From Alphaproteobacteria bacterium (GTDB taxonomy: Bacteria > Pseudomonadota > Alphaproteobacteria > Micropepsales > Micropepsaceae), in NCBI GenBank assembly GCA_019247845.1, contig JAFBAL010000028.1, positions 28,635-92,634 of the forward strand: a stretch of DNA of 64,000 nt. Direction: 5' to 3'. Under the pieces are notes generated by a model, which was not told the DNA's origin, made no database searches, and saw only the letters and a list, made by a program, of their open reading frames with translations. The first letter of the stretch is position 1. Each line of letters begins with the position of its first letter. A program made the translations under genes and the position numbers. Positions 42,779 through 51,930 of this stretch are shown one piece after another.

Positions 42779-43996
42779 GTGAAGTTCGACATCTTCTGCG
42801 AGATCCAGCGGGCCGATATCTCGACGCCGGAAGAGGAGCGCGCGCTGCTCGCCGACACGGTCGAGGAAGCGCGCGCGGCGGACCGCGCCGGCTTCGACAC
42901 CTGGTGGCAGGTCGAGCATCACGGCGCGCCCGAGTTCAGCTACAGCGCCGCGCCCGAGCTCGTGCTCACCGCGATCGCGATGAACACCAAGCGGCTGCGC
43001 GTGGGCCATGCGGGCGTGCTCGCGCCGTTCCGCATCAACGGCCCGCTGCGCGTCGCCGAGCGCGGCGCCACGCTCGACATCTTCAGCGGCGGGCGCTTCG
43101 AGCTGGGCCTGGCGAAGTCCGGCGGCAAGGAGTGGGAGACCTTCGGCGTCGATCCGGAGACGGCACGCGACGAGCTCAAGGAAGCCATCCAGATGATCCC
43201 GCAGATCTGGACCGAGAAGACCTTCGGCTGGGACAGCAAGCTGTTCAAGATGCCGGAGCGCGAGATCGTGCCGCGCCCGCTGCAGAAGCCCCATCCGCGG
43301 CTGTGGCAGACGGCGTCGAGCCCCGACTCGTTCCGCATGGCTGGCGAGCTCGGCGTCGGCGTGCTGGGGACGACGCTGCTGAGCCCCGTGAGCCTGATGA
43401 AGTCGCTGCTCGACGAATACGATGCCGGGTTCGCCGCGTGCAAGAAGCCGGCCGGACGTCTGGCCAACCGCCAGAAGGGCGTCTTCACCTTCGTGCACGT
43501 GGCGGAGTCGCGCAAGGCCGCGATCGCGAGCGGGGCTGCTTGGTCGGCGTTGTGGTACGTGCATTTCGCGCCCATCGCGTTCAAGGTGCCGCGCAACATC
43601 TGGTACGACGCGATCCGCGCGGGGATGAACCCGCATCTGGTGCGCAAATCGGCGCAGGAGATCGCGGCGCTTTCCGGCGCCGATCCGACCAGTCTCGACA
43701 TCGCCGCCGACGAGATCCCCGTGATCGCGCTGCTCAAGCGCATGGCGAAGGGCGACAATGTCTCGAACGAAGAGGCGCACGAGACCCTGGAAGGACTGGA
43801 TTCGGTGATCATCGGCGACGTCGATCATTGCCGTGGCAAGGCGGCGAAGTATCAGGCGATCGGCACCGACCGGCTGCTCTGCCTGATGCAGTTCGGCGCC
43901 GTGCCGCACGAGGCGGTGAAGACCAGCATCCGGCTGGCGGGCGAGCACCTGATCCCCCACTTCGCGCAGGCACGCGAGGCGATGTCCGTCGGATGA
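42779..43996 (+). CDS. LLM-class flavin-dependent monooxygenase (second copy)
   Basis: Predicted 405-residue paralogue of the monooxygenase at 37587. Start GTG 42779 is preceded by AGGAG. It keeps KFDIFCEIQ, DTWWQVEHHGAPEFSYSAAPEL, TLDIFSGGRFELGLAKSGG, PHPRLWQTASSPDSFRMA and NVSNEEAHETLEGLDSVIIGD, the same order as copy 1. Two related oxygenases in separate operons under one operator suggest two successive or alternative oxygenation steps. No flavin reductase gene is seen in the window, so one must be supplied from elsewhere. Confidence 0.88.
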   Translation: MKFDIFCEIQRADISTPEEERALLADTVEEARAADRAGFDTWWQVEHHGAPEFSYSAAPELVLTAIAMNTKRLRVGHAGVLAPFRINGPLRVAERGATLDIFSGGRFELGLAKSGGKEWETFGVDPETARDELKEAIQMIPQIWTEKTFGWDSKLFKMPEREIVPRPLQKPHPRLWQTASSPDSFRMAGELGVGVLGTTLLSPVSLMKSLLDEYDAGFAACKKPAGRLANRQKGVFTFVHVAESRKAAIASGAAWSALWYVHFAPIAFKVPRNIWYDAIRAGMNPHLVRKSAQEIAALSGADPTSLDIAADEIPVIALLKRMAKGDNVSNEEAHETLEGLDSVIIGDVDHCRGKAAKYQAIGTDRLLCLMQFGAVPHEAVKTSIRLAGEHLIPHFAQAREAMSVG

Positions 43997-44784
43997 AGAC
44001 GCTGACCGTCGAGCGGCGCGGACGCGTGGATTGGCTTACGCTGAACCGGCCGGAGCGGCTCAACACGATCACGGGCACGATGGTGCAGGAGCTGTGCGAT
44101 TACTTTCGCGGGCTCAGGCAGAACCACGACGTGCGCATCGTGGTGATGCGCGGCGCGGGACGCGCCTTCTGCGCCGGCCTCGACATCAAGGAGTATACGA
44201 CGGCGGGCGGCGACCGCACGCCCGACGGCGCGGGGCGCGCGCGCCCGGGCGATCATCTCTTCGACATCGTGGAGCTGATGCGCGATTGCCCGCAGCCGAT
44301 CATAGCCCTGATCCACGGCCCCGCCTGCGGCGGCGGCTTCGCCTTTGCGCTCGCCGCCGACATCCGCATCGCCGGCGCATCGGCGCGCATGAACGACGCC
44401 TTCGTCGCCCTCGGACGCTCGGGATGCGAGCTGGGGCTCACCTATTTCCTGCCGCGGATCGCGGGCCTGGGGATCGCCGCCGAGCTCATGTACACCGGCA
44501 GCTTCATCGACGCCGCGCGCGCCGAACGCGTGGGCCTGGTCTCGAAGGTCGTCGCCGACGACGCGTTGGAAGGAGCAGCATCGGAATATGTCGACGCCAT
44601 GCTGCGGACCGCGCCCATGGGCTTGCGCATGACAAAAGAGACGCTGAACCGTTCGCTGGCCATCGGCGACCTGCGCGCGGTCATCGACCTGGAGGAGCGC
44701 GCCCAGATGCTCTGCGGCCGCGGACCGGACTTCGAGGAGGCCATGAAGGCGTTCCTCGAGAAGCGCCCGCCGAGCTACGCTTGA
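43993..44784 (+). CDS. Enoyl-CoA hydratase/isomerase-family protein
   Basis: Predicted 263-residue crotonase-fold enzyme. Oxyanion-hole blocks AGRAFCAGLDIKEY and IHGPACGGGFAFALAADIR are present, followed by MNDAFVALGRSGCELGLTYFLPR. The usual catalytic Glu pair is not obvious by eye; the E in GCELG may stand for one of them. The C-terminal helix VDAMLRTAPMGLRMTKETLN is typical. ATG 43993 overlaps the LLM stop by four bases. It implies that the end product of the pathway enters beta-oxidation as a CoA thioester, although no CoA ligase is in the window. Confidence 0.87.
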   Translation: MKTLTVERRGRVDWLTLNRPERLNTITGTMVQELCDYFRGLRQNHDVRIVVMRGAGRAFCAGLDIKEYTTAGGDRTPDGAGRARPGDHLFDIVELMRDCPQPIIALIHGPACGGGFAFALAADIRIAGASARMNDAFVALGRSGCELGLTYFLPRIAGLGIAAELMYTGSFIDAARAERVGLVSKVVADDALEGAASEYVDAMLRTAPMGLRMTKETLNRSLAIGDLRAVIDLEERAQMLCGRGPDFEEAMKAFLEKRPPSYA

Positions 44785-44790
44785 AGCGCG

Positions 44791-47025
44791 CTACCTCGTG
44801 CCGACCGCGCCGGTGAGCACGACGAGACTTTCCGCGGGCAGCGTATAGGTCGTTCCCATGCCGCCCGGGACCGTGGCCGTCGACTGCGGCCCATCCGGAT
44901 CGGGATGGCTCTGCCTGCCCTGCTCGATCCAGGCATACTGGGCCGGGCCGAACGTGGCCTCGGTCACGCTGCCCGAGAACCACGATGTGCCGCCGGGCGT
45001 GTCGAACTCGACCGTCACGGCATGCGCGTTCTCGAAGTCCCGGTTGACCAGCAGCAGCGACCACTGGCCGTCGGGCCGCGCGAGCGGATAGGCAACGACC
45101 CAGGAGTCGCCGCCGGCGATCGAAGCGGGATAAAGCACATGCGTGCCGCCCTTGGGCGCGCTCCAGCTTTGCGTCATCATCTGCGCCGCGAAATATTGCG
45201 ACAGCGGCGCCTGCGCCGTGTAGCTGCGATCTCCCAGCAACACGCCATAGCTGCCCCAGCCCCGGCACGGATCGGACGGGCTGAGCGGAATGGGTTCGTA
45301 TTCGTAGAAGAACGCGCCGTTGGCGCCGGTCGACAGCAGCGACCCCATCATCTCGGCATACCACAGGGCGCCGGTGACCTCTTGTGCCGCGTCGGTCTCG
45401 TTCTGCGAATAGTTCGTTTCGGTCACGAACATCGGCAGGCCTAAGGGAAGATCGTCGCGGCGCCACGTCGAGACGATGTTGGAGATGAGGCCGGGCTCGC
45501 GCAGAAGGTTCGCTTCGCCCGCGTCGTTGTTGCAGCTCGCGAACGGATAGTGCTCGAAGGAAAAGAAGCTCAGGTCCTTCAGATGGCCGTGCGCCGACAG
45601 ATAGGCGACGAAACGCTTCGTCCACGACGTCTCGCCATGCTTCTGCAGCGCCCAGGCCTTCAGATCGCGCGAATTGTCCTCGAAGACCGGCCCGCCCAGC
45701 GCGAGGCCGGGATCCACCTTGTGCAGCGCATCGGCGAATTGGACGTAGAGCGCCGCGTAGTCTTCCGGCGCGACGAACTGCCCGTCCGGTTCCTCGCCCA
45801 TCTCCACGCGGCCGATCGCATAGCCGCGCGCCTTCAGATATTGGAGCTCGGCGGCGGCGTTCTCGGGCGTGCTGTACATCATCGCGATCGGCACCATTGC
45901 CGGCATGCCCCGCGTGATGCCGCTCTGGAACACGATGTCCAGGCCCGGCTGCTCCTGGTCGCGCACCCGGTCGCCCGCGCCGTGCCACGGATCGACAGAG
46001 GACGCGTAGGTCACGGTCTGACGGCGGTCCGGCCGATGCTCCACGAGGTCGGTGAAATCGCCGTGGCCGATGGTGCCGAAGCCCGCTTCGGCGATCGCAT
46101 AGCCTTTGCAATCGCGCGGATCGCTGCTGCCCTGCGCCGTGCAGCTGCCGGAGCCCTCGGTCATCGCGATGCGCAGATAGCGCACCTTGCCGGGCGCCTC
46201 GCCCAGCGAAAGCGTGACCGTGCCGCCCGTGCCGTTCGAAACCGCGCCGTGCGGAAAATCCACCCATGCGCCGTGCGCAGGATCCCAGATGGGATCGCCG
46301 CCCGTCCAGTATTGCACCTGGTACCGGACGGCATAGGGGCTGCCCCACCAGATCTTCGCCGCGTCGATCTGCTCCTTTGCGTGCAGGTCGAAAAGCACCC
46401 ATTGCGGATGCGCCGTGTCCGGGTCGCCGGTATAGGACTGCGACAGATAGGGATTGCTCTTCCAGAACGAGCCGAGGTCGCCGTCGTCGAGGCGGGAATA
46501 GTCGTCGTCGTTTCCCTGGTCGTGCGTGAACCCGCGGCGCGGCAGCCGGTAGCCGTAGCTGTCGACGATCGTTTTGGCCGGGGTGGACGTGCTCGTCCAA
46601 TAGCCGCCGCTGCCTTGCGAGAAGTGGCCCGCCGGATTCCAGTGCCAGTCCTGGACCGAGAGCTCCGTGTACAGACGATAGCTCGCGGCGCCGAGGCCCG
46701 CGCCCAGCATCTGCTGGACGTTGGAAGGCGTGTAGATCTCGGGAACGGCGCGGGCCGGAACGCCGTCCACGCCCGCCCCGAACGCGGAGTCGGGCGCGAA
46801 CCGGTTCAGCGCATGCCGAGGGTCGGCATCGACGGCGATGTCATACGGTGCCGTCGTGCGCGGAGGGAACGCGGCGGGCGCGAGAATTGGCGCAGGATGA
46901 TGCCTCGAATGGGCTACGGCGGCGGCCGCGAAAAGCGCCAGAGCCAGCGGCGCAAGGACGGCGATGCGCGCCGCGACCTTCGTACGCCGGAACCCTCCAT
47001 TTCCACGTCGGTGGCTTCGCGGCAT
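44791..47025 (-). CDS. Secreted discoidin plus clan-GH-A-like glycosidase
   Basis: Predicted 744-residue exported protein. Signal peptide: VLAPLALALFAAAAVAHS (about 21-40). A discoidin (F5/8 C) like beta-sandwich with FDLHAKEQIDAAKIWWGS and VRYLRIAMTEGSG covers about 170-300. A TIM barrel follows at about 330-640 with GRVEMGEEPDGQF (acid/base candidate) and PMFVTETNYSQNE (nucleophile candidate), a spacing as in clan GH-A families. A C-terminal beta domain (WSLLLVNRDFENAHAV) ends it. The start ATG 47025 has a weak ribosome site and remains uncertain. Substrate unknown; a plant or fungal heteroglycan is likely. Confidence 0.75.
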   Translation of the reverse strand: MPRSHRRGNGGFRRTKVAARIAVLAPLALALFAAAAVAHSRHHPAPILAPAAFPPRTTAPYDIAVDADPRHALNRFAPDSAFGAGVDGVPARAVPEIYTPSNVQQMLGAGLGAASYRLYTELSVQDWHWNPAGHFSQGSGGYWTSTSTPAKTIVDSYGYRLPRRGFTHDQGNDDDYSRLDDGDLGSFWKSNPYLSQSYTGDPDTAHPQWVLFDLHAKEQIDAAKIWWGSPYAVRYQVQYWTGGDPIWDPAHGAWVDFPHGAVSNGTGGTVTLSLGEAPGKVRYLRIAMTEGSGSCTAQGSSDPRDCKGYAIAEAGFGTIGHGDFTDLVEHRPDRRQTVTYASSVDPWHGAGDRVRDQEQPGLDIVFQSGITRGMPAMVPIAMMYSTPENAAAELQYLKARGYAIGRVEMGEEPDGQFVAPEDYAALYVQFADALHKVDPGLALGGPVFEDNSRDLKAWALQKHGETSWTKRFVAYLSAHGHLKDLSFFSFEHYPFASCNNDAGEANLLREPGLISNIVSTWRRDDLPLGLPMFVTETNYSQNETDAAQEVTGALWYAEMMGSLLSTGANGAFFYEYEPIPLSPSDPCRGWGSYGVLLGDRSYTAQAPLSQYFAAQMMTQSWSAPKGGTHVLYPASIAGGDSWVVAYPLARPDGQWSLLLVNRDFENAHAVTVEFDTPGGTSWFSGSVTEATFGPAQYAWIEQGRQSHPDPDGPQSTATVPGGMGTTYTLPAESLVVLTGAVGTR

Positions 47026-47111
47026 GGCTGCGTCCCGCGGCGATCTCATCGTTGGAGAGACTGATACAGGAGCGCGGCGGCGGCAAGCTTCGCGCTCTTC
47101 GGGGGGCCGCG

Positions 47112-47530
47112 CTATTTCCGTGCCGTCCGTGTCTTGCAGAACGACGGGAACCCGGCCGCCCTGAATTCCGCCATGCGCGCCTTCACGGACGGCAGGTCCG
47201 GAACGGCACACCCCGCTCGACAGCCGGGCGAGGCGGCCGCTGCGCGACAGGAAATGCATGAAGCTGCCGGTCACGAAATGGTAGCCCTCAGAAAATATCC
47301 TCCTCCGCCACGTCCGGCAGCGCCTTGCGCAATATGTCGATGAGGCGCAGCACGACGGGATCGAAATGCTGTCGAACATCGCGGCGCCTTCTGGCGTGTT
47401 CGATAATTGAGAGCCGAAGGCGCCGTAGTTCTTCCAGCCGTCGCCGCCACCAGCACAGAGATCGAAGTCGGTGTCGAGAAAGGCGTGCAGCGCGCCCGGC
47501 ACGGTCGGCTTGCGCTTCGCATCCTTTTCG
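47112..47530 (-). pseudogene. Decayed TetR-type regulator (C-terminal part)
   Basis: Pieces of a TetR C-terminal domain occur in order but in different frames on the leftward strand: KRKPTVPGALHAFLDTDFDL and YGAFGSQLSNTPEGAAMF in one frame, HFDPVVLRLIDILRKALPDV in a second (up to a TGA near 47289), GYHFVTGSFMHFLSRSGRLA in the first again, and DLPSVKARMAEFRAAGFPS up to a TAG at 47112-47114 in the third. No HTH part is recognisable upstream. At least three frameshifts make it non-functional. The other bases of the 47026-47699 gap hold nothing I can identify. Confidence 0.7.
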
Positions 47531-47699
47531 TATTGCGCATTTCGGCCTGGTGTCGGTGGACCTCGAGACCTTCGAGCACCGGTTGAAGCCCAGCGCGCTG
47601 CACCTCGGCGCGATCGCGCGGGCCAACGGATCTAAGGCAGACGCGCCTCTGCGCCAGGATGCCGGTCGACGGACCGTCGCTGAATGACACCGCGAAAGA

Positions 47700-48878
47700 T
47701 CACGACGCCGATAGTTCCATGACGTCGTTTTCGGAGATTGCGACCCAGTCGAGAAGCTCTTCGATCATCAGGTCCTCGAAATTCAGAACATGGGCCGCGA
47801 TCATTTTGCCCATCGCGTGCGGAAGTTGGTCGCCTGGCGAAAGGTCGGCCTGCATCAGTACGGCATTGTAGTTCGAAAGCCAGTTGTCGATCTGCCGACT
47901 TTGGCTCTTATAGCGATGGATCAAGCTTCGGGCATTCTGGTTGATATAGATGGCGGTCAAGGCCGAAGACGCGCCTATGAACGTCAAGATCAGGAACTCC
48001 AGCAGCGGTATCGATCCGGATCGGCTTTTGCTGACAAGCATGAACGTTTTGGTCAAGGACAGGACCACGGTGACCGAGAACGCGAGGAGCAAGGCTACCG
48101 ATCGCCAACGACCCTGGTCGACCAGGTGCTGGCGTGAGAGAGCGAACCACCGGGCTTGTGCCCATGGGCGCTTGAGAAAATGCGTCGCGAAGCGCGCGCG
48201 TTCGATCGGCCCCGCAAGTATGCGCTGCTCGATCTCAGCCCGCCGCGTCTCCCAGAAGCGTCGAATTTCGGAGGCTTTGAGACTTCCGCCGCCTTCCATC
48301 GCGGCTTCGACTTCGGCGGCGAAGCGGCGGAACCTCGAGGCGACCTCGGGCTCTTCCGGCGGTGCGACGAGGAGATTGTCGAGCACGCACCACTGCCGGA
48401 GCAGCTCATTGACGATGCGGGCGCTAATCCAGGTCCGGTTGGCGCGTGTCGCGCGAAAGAAGAAATATAGCGCCAAGCCGAAGCAGGCCACGTCGAGCAC
48501 CGAGCAGAATTGGACGATGCACTCGTTGTCCTCCGCCAATGTCAGCGAGAAGGAAAAGCTCAGGAAGCCGAGCAGCGTCGCCGCGACGACGGCTGCCGCC
48601 GCGGCCTGATAGCGGTTCTGTGCCGCGATGGCATCCTCGTGATAGCGGTCGAGCAGAAGCGTGGCGCCCTTGCGGACGGCCTCGTCGGCATCGCACAGCA
48701 CCGTCTTGAGGGTCGCGAAATCGGGGACGTCCGGCCGCCCTGGCTCGGGCTTCGCATTGCCGCGGTAGAACCTGTCGCGAAAGCTCAGCCAGGCCCGGGA
48801 GCCGCCACAGGAGAACGAAAGCGCCAAAACGATCGCGACGCCCATCTGCAGCAGCAGACCGTCCAAGGAATCCCCCAT
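47700..48878 (-). CDS. Four-TM protein resembling two fused 2TM (SLATT-like) units
   Basis: Predicted 392-residue membrane protein. It has an N-terminal hydrophobic segment, then two helices (about 95-118 and 125-145), a helical cytoplasmic part ISARIVNELLRQWCVLDNLL, two more helices (about 265-310, SVALLLAFSVTVVLSLTK and LLEFLILTFIGASSALTAIY) and a further helical tail NARSLIHRYKSQSRQIDNWL. Both tails, right after a TM pair, resemble the amphipathic segment of SLATT/DUF4231-type proteins, which are thought to be pore effectors. This is inference from pattern only. No nucleotide cyclase is next to it. The family is otherwise unknown to me. Confidence 0.65.
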   Translation of the reverse strand: MGDSLDGLLLQMGVAIVLALSFSCGGSRAWLSFRDRFYRGNAKPEPGRPDVPDFATLKTVLCDADEAVRKGATLLLDRYHEDAIAAQNRYQAAAAAVVAATLLGFLSFSFSLTLAEDNECIVQFCSVLDVACFGLALYFFFRATRANRTWISARIVNELLRQWCVLDNLLVAPPEEPEVASRFRRFAAEVEAAMEGGGSLKASEIRRFWETRRAEIEQRILAGPIERARFATHFLKRPWAQARWFALSRQHLVDQGRWRSVALLLAFSVTVVLSLTKTFMLVSKSRSGSIPLLEFLILTFIGASSALTAIYINQNARSLIHRYKSQSRQIDNWLSNYNAVLMQADLSPGDQLPHAMGKMIAAHVLNFEDLMIEELLDWVAISENDVMELSAS

Positions 48879-48951
48879 CTGGTGCGATATACATCGCGCC
48901 TGTATTCTAGCCAAGCGCGAAGAGCTCTTTGCCGGGAAATTGGGGGCACCG

Positions 48952-50508
48952 ATGAGATCGACCGTATCGACCTTGGGCCTGCTGCTGGCTGCCCTGCTCG
49001 TGCCGGGTACGGCGCTTTGCGCGGCCAAGCCCAATATCGTGGTGATCATGACGGATGACCAGCGCGACGCCGATCCGCTCGAGCGCATGCCGAACACCCA
49101 GGCGCTCGTCGTTCAGCACGGGGTGCGCTTCGTCAACAGCTATGCCGTGAATCCGGTATGCTGCGCCTCGCGCGCCAGCTTCCTGACGGGGCAATACAGT
49201 CACAACGACGGCGTGTGGGACAACCGCCCCGCGGCACGGCCGGGCGGTTTCAAGGATTTCCACGGCGACGACAACACGCTGGCTTGCTGGGCGCAGCAGG
49301 CCGGCTATCGCACTGCGCTGATCGGGAAATATCTGAACGGCTACGGCAAAAAAGCGTCGCGGAACTACATCCCGCCGTGCTGGAGCTATTGGTGGGGGCT
49401 GACGAGGCCGTTCCGTTACTACGACTACGAGGCCAACGACAACGGCACCATCAAAACCTATGGAAAAAGCGAGAGCGACTATCAGGAGGACGTGGTTTCG
49501 GATTTGGCGCAGCAGTTCATCGCGGGATCGACGCAGCCCTTTTTCCTGTGGATCACCGGCATCGCGCCGCATGGCGGCTATCCCGGCGTCAACGTGCCGG
49601 TGCCGCCGAAGCGCTATCGCGGCTTCTTCAAAGGTCTCGCGCTGCCGAAGCCGCCAAACTTCAATGAGAGCGACTTTCAGGACAAGCCGAAGTTCATGCG
49701 GAAATTCTTGCCTCTCTTGGACGGCCCCGGGGTCAAGCTGGCCGCGCAGTCCTATCGCCTGCGTGCGGAAACGCTGCTCGCGGCGGACGACATGGTCGGC
49801 GCGATCATCGCCGAGCTCGAGCAACGCGGGCTGCTTTCCAACACCTATGTCGTGTTCACCTCGGACAACGGCTTTTTCAACGGCGAGCACCGCATCGCCG
49901 TCGGCAAGCACCTGCTCTACGATGAAGCGCTGCGCGTTCCCCTCGTCATCCGGGGGCCGGCGGTGCCCGAGGCCGAGACACGGCCGCAGATGGTGAGCAA
50001 CCTCGATCTGAGCGCAACGATCGTAGAGCTCGCCGGCGCGGCTCCCGGACGAACGCTGGACGGCAGGTCGCTGGTGCCGCTGCTGTCGTCCGCCGACGTG
50101 CCGTGGCGCACCGCCATGCTGCTCGAAGGCGCTGACGTGCTTCCGCTCGCCCAGGACACCACCTATGGCTACTGGTCGGCGATCCGTACGGGCGCCTACA
50201 AATATGCCGAGCACGTCAGCAATCGCGAGCGCTATGCCGGCAACGAGTTTTACGATCTGGCCAGCGATCCATATGAGGTGAACAGCAGGCCCGACGATCC
50301 CGACTACCGGCAGGTCGTCGATCAGCTGAAGCCGATGCTGGCGGGCCTGCGCGGCTGTCAGGGCGCCGACTGCTGGATCGATGCCATCCTTCCCGCCTCA
50401 CCGCCGCAATCCAAGGCACCCCCCGAGATCGGGCGCCCCTGCCGTCTGTGCCGGCACCGCGACCTGTCGCGGCCGCTCGAGCCGACGGAAAGCGCCACCA
50501 CGCGCTGA
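48952..50508 (+). CDS. Secreted sulfatase (type I, formylglycine)
   Basis: Predicted 518-residue exported arylsulfatase-fold enzyme. Signal peptide TLGLLLAALLVPGTALCA. The metal motif PNIVVIMTDDQ (28-37) and the maturation motif CCASR (C70 to formylglycine, CxASR instead of the common CxPSR) followed by ASFLTGQ are intact, as are GKYLNGYG, FTSDNG and HLLYDEALRVPLVI. It removes sulfate esters, probably from polysaccharides. An anaerobic- or aerobic-type maturase must act in trans; none is in the window. ATG 48952 follows GGGGG. Divergent from the 4TM gene and convergent, three bases apart, with the GloVer-repeat gene. Confidence 0.92.
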   Translation: MRSTVSTLGLLLAALLVPGTALCAAKPNIVVIMTDDQRDADPLERMPNTQALVVQHGVRFVNSYAVNPVCCASRASFLTGQYSHNDGVWDNRPAARPGGFKDFHGDDNTLACWAQQAGYRTALIGKYLNGYGKKASRNYIPPCWSYWWGLTRPFRYYDYEANDNGTIKTYGKSESDYQEDVVSDLAQQFIAGSTQPFFLWITGIAPHGGYPGVNVPVPPKRYRGFFKGLALPKPPNFNESDFQDKPKFMRKFLPLLDGPGVKLAAQSYRLRAETLLAADDMVGAIIAELEQRGLLSNTYVVFTSDNGFFNGEHRIAVGKHLLYDEALRVPLVIRGPAVPEAETRPQMVSNLDLSATIVELAGAAPGRTLDGRSLVPLLSSADVPWRTAMLLEGADVLPLAQDTTYGYWSAIRTGAYKYAEHVSNRERYAGNEFYDLASDPYEVNSRPDDPDYRQVVDQLKPMLAGLRGCQGADCWIDAILPASPPQSKAPPEIGRPCRLCRHRDLSRPLEPTESATTR

Positions 50509-50510
50509 AT

Positions 50511-51860
50511 TCAGTGCAGCGGCATCGCAACCTTCGGCGCCGCAGTCGCAAGCGCATACTTGTAGAGTGTGCCGCAAAGACAGACAGGATCGCCCTGGTC
50601 GCGCGTCACGCCGTAGAGCACCCCGTTCTCCAGCGCCAAGCGGCCTTGAGGATGAACACCGTCCGTGTCGTTGAAGGCGTGCAAAGTCGTGAGCGTGCCA
50701 CCAGCTGCCGGAAGCTGATAGAGCGTTCCGCAACCGAGCTTCAGACTACCTCGTCCGCAGGTACCGACCCCGCCGCGCAAGGTCGTGCCGTAGAGGTTGC
50801 CGGAACCATCGGCGAGGACCGGGGCCATCGGCAGCGCGCCTTCCTGCCCGCCCGAAAACCGATGCAACACCGCGAAGCCGCTGCCGTCCAGCGCCATCCT
50901 GAACACGACGCCACAGCCCTGCCTCTGCTGGCAAACATTCCCGCCATAGGTGGTCGTCCCGAACAGATTGCCGTTGGAAATGATCATCGTGGTCTGAGGC
51001 ACCGCGCCATCGGCTGCACAATCGCCTTGGGCGCAGAAGGAATGCAGCACGGTCAGAACGCCTGCCGACGTCACCTTGAACACCGTACCTCCGAGATTCA
51101 CGCCGCCGAACTGCGTCGTGCCGTAAAGATTCTTGGCCTCATCCGCCACCAGGCCTCCATACGGCACGGCGCCATCCGTGCAGACGTTGTTTTGCGGCGT
51201 CTTGCAGAACGAGTAGATCGGTCGCGGACCTCCCGCCGTGACTTGGTAGACCGTGCCGCAGCCTCCAAAGCTGCTACCGCACAGCCAGCCGGCACCGGTT
51301 CCGCCTCCCATGGCAACGCCGTACAATCTGCCGTTGGCGTCGAGCGCGAGGCTGCCATGCGGGAACACGCCGTCCGCGCATGCGGCCAACAGGCAGAATT
51401 TGTAGGCCTTTTCCGTCGAGCCGTCGCTCGACACCTTGTAGAACGTGCCACAGCCGAGCCCGCCGCAGCCGTTGCCCACGCCATATTCCGTAGTGCCATA
51501 GAGGAAGCCGTTGGCGGGATTCAGCGTGACTTCGCTGGTAGGAAAGGAACCGTCGCTGTCTCCGTTCTCGCCGCTCCCGAAGGCATGGATCATCTGGGGC
51601 TCGCCTTCGCTGTTGATCAGCCCATAGACGTTGCCGCAACTCTTGGAGCAGTGCTTCCCCGGAGTATCGGACAGAGAACCAAACGTCGTGCCGTAGAGAT
51701 CGGAGCCGTTGAGGATCAGACCCGCTTGCGGATACTCCCCGTCGGTTGGCGGTCCCACGAACGGATGCATGACCCCGAAGGTCCCTGCCGCCGCGGCGGT
51801 CGGCGCGGCCGCTGCGCAAGCCAGCCCTGCAAGCAGAGCGATGGTGCGGATGCGGATCAT
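50511..51860 (-). CDS. Secreted GloVer-repeat protein
   Basis: Predicted 449-residue exported repeat protein. Signal peptide TIALLAGLACAAAAPTAAAA, then about seven units with the LYGTTxxGG ... GTVFKV theme: LYGTTFGS, LYGTTEYG, LYGVAMGGG, LYGTTQFGG, LFGTTTYGG, LYGTTLRGG and LYGVTRD. This is the pattern of the choice-of-anchor GloVer tandem repeat, most likely a beta-propeller. Many paired cysteines within units (CGGLGCGTF, CGSSFGGCGTV) suggest disulfides, unusual for a cytosolic protein and fitting export. No anchor domain is visible at the C-terminus, so the protein is probably free or degraded at its end. Function unknown. Confidence 0.85.
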   Translation of the reverse strand: MIRIRTIALLAGLACAAAAPTAAAAGTFGVMHPFVGPPTDGEYPQAGLILNGSDLYGTTFGSLSDTPGKHCSKSCGNVYGLINSEGEPQMIHAFGSGENGDSDGSFPTSEVTLNPANGFLYGTTEYGVGNGCGGLGCGTFYKVSSDGSTEKAYKFCLLAACADGVFPHGSLALDANGRLYGVAMGGGTGAGWLCGSSFGGCGTVYQVTAGGPRPIYSFCKTPQNNVCTDGAVPYGGLVADEAKNLYGTTQFGGVNLGGTVFKVTSAGVLTVLHSFCAQGDCAADGAVPQTTMIISNGNLFGTTTYGGNVCQQRQGCGVVFRMALDGSGFAVLHRFSGGQEGALPMAPVLADGSGNLYGTTLRGGVGTCGRGSLKLGCGTLYQLPAAGGTLTTLHAFNDTDGVHPQGRLALENGVLYGVTRDQGDPVCLCGTLYKYALATAAPKVAMPLH

Positions 51861-51930
51861 GGCGGCCCCTCCCGATAAACCCCGGCGCGAATGGAATATT
51901 ATACAACTAGATCGACCGCGACTAGTATCC

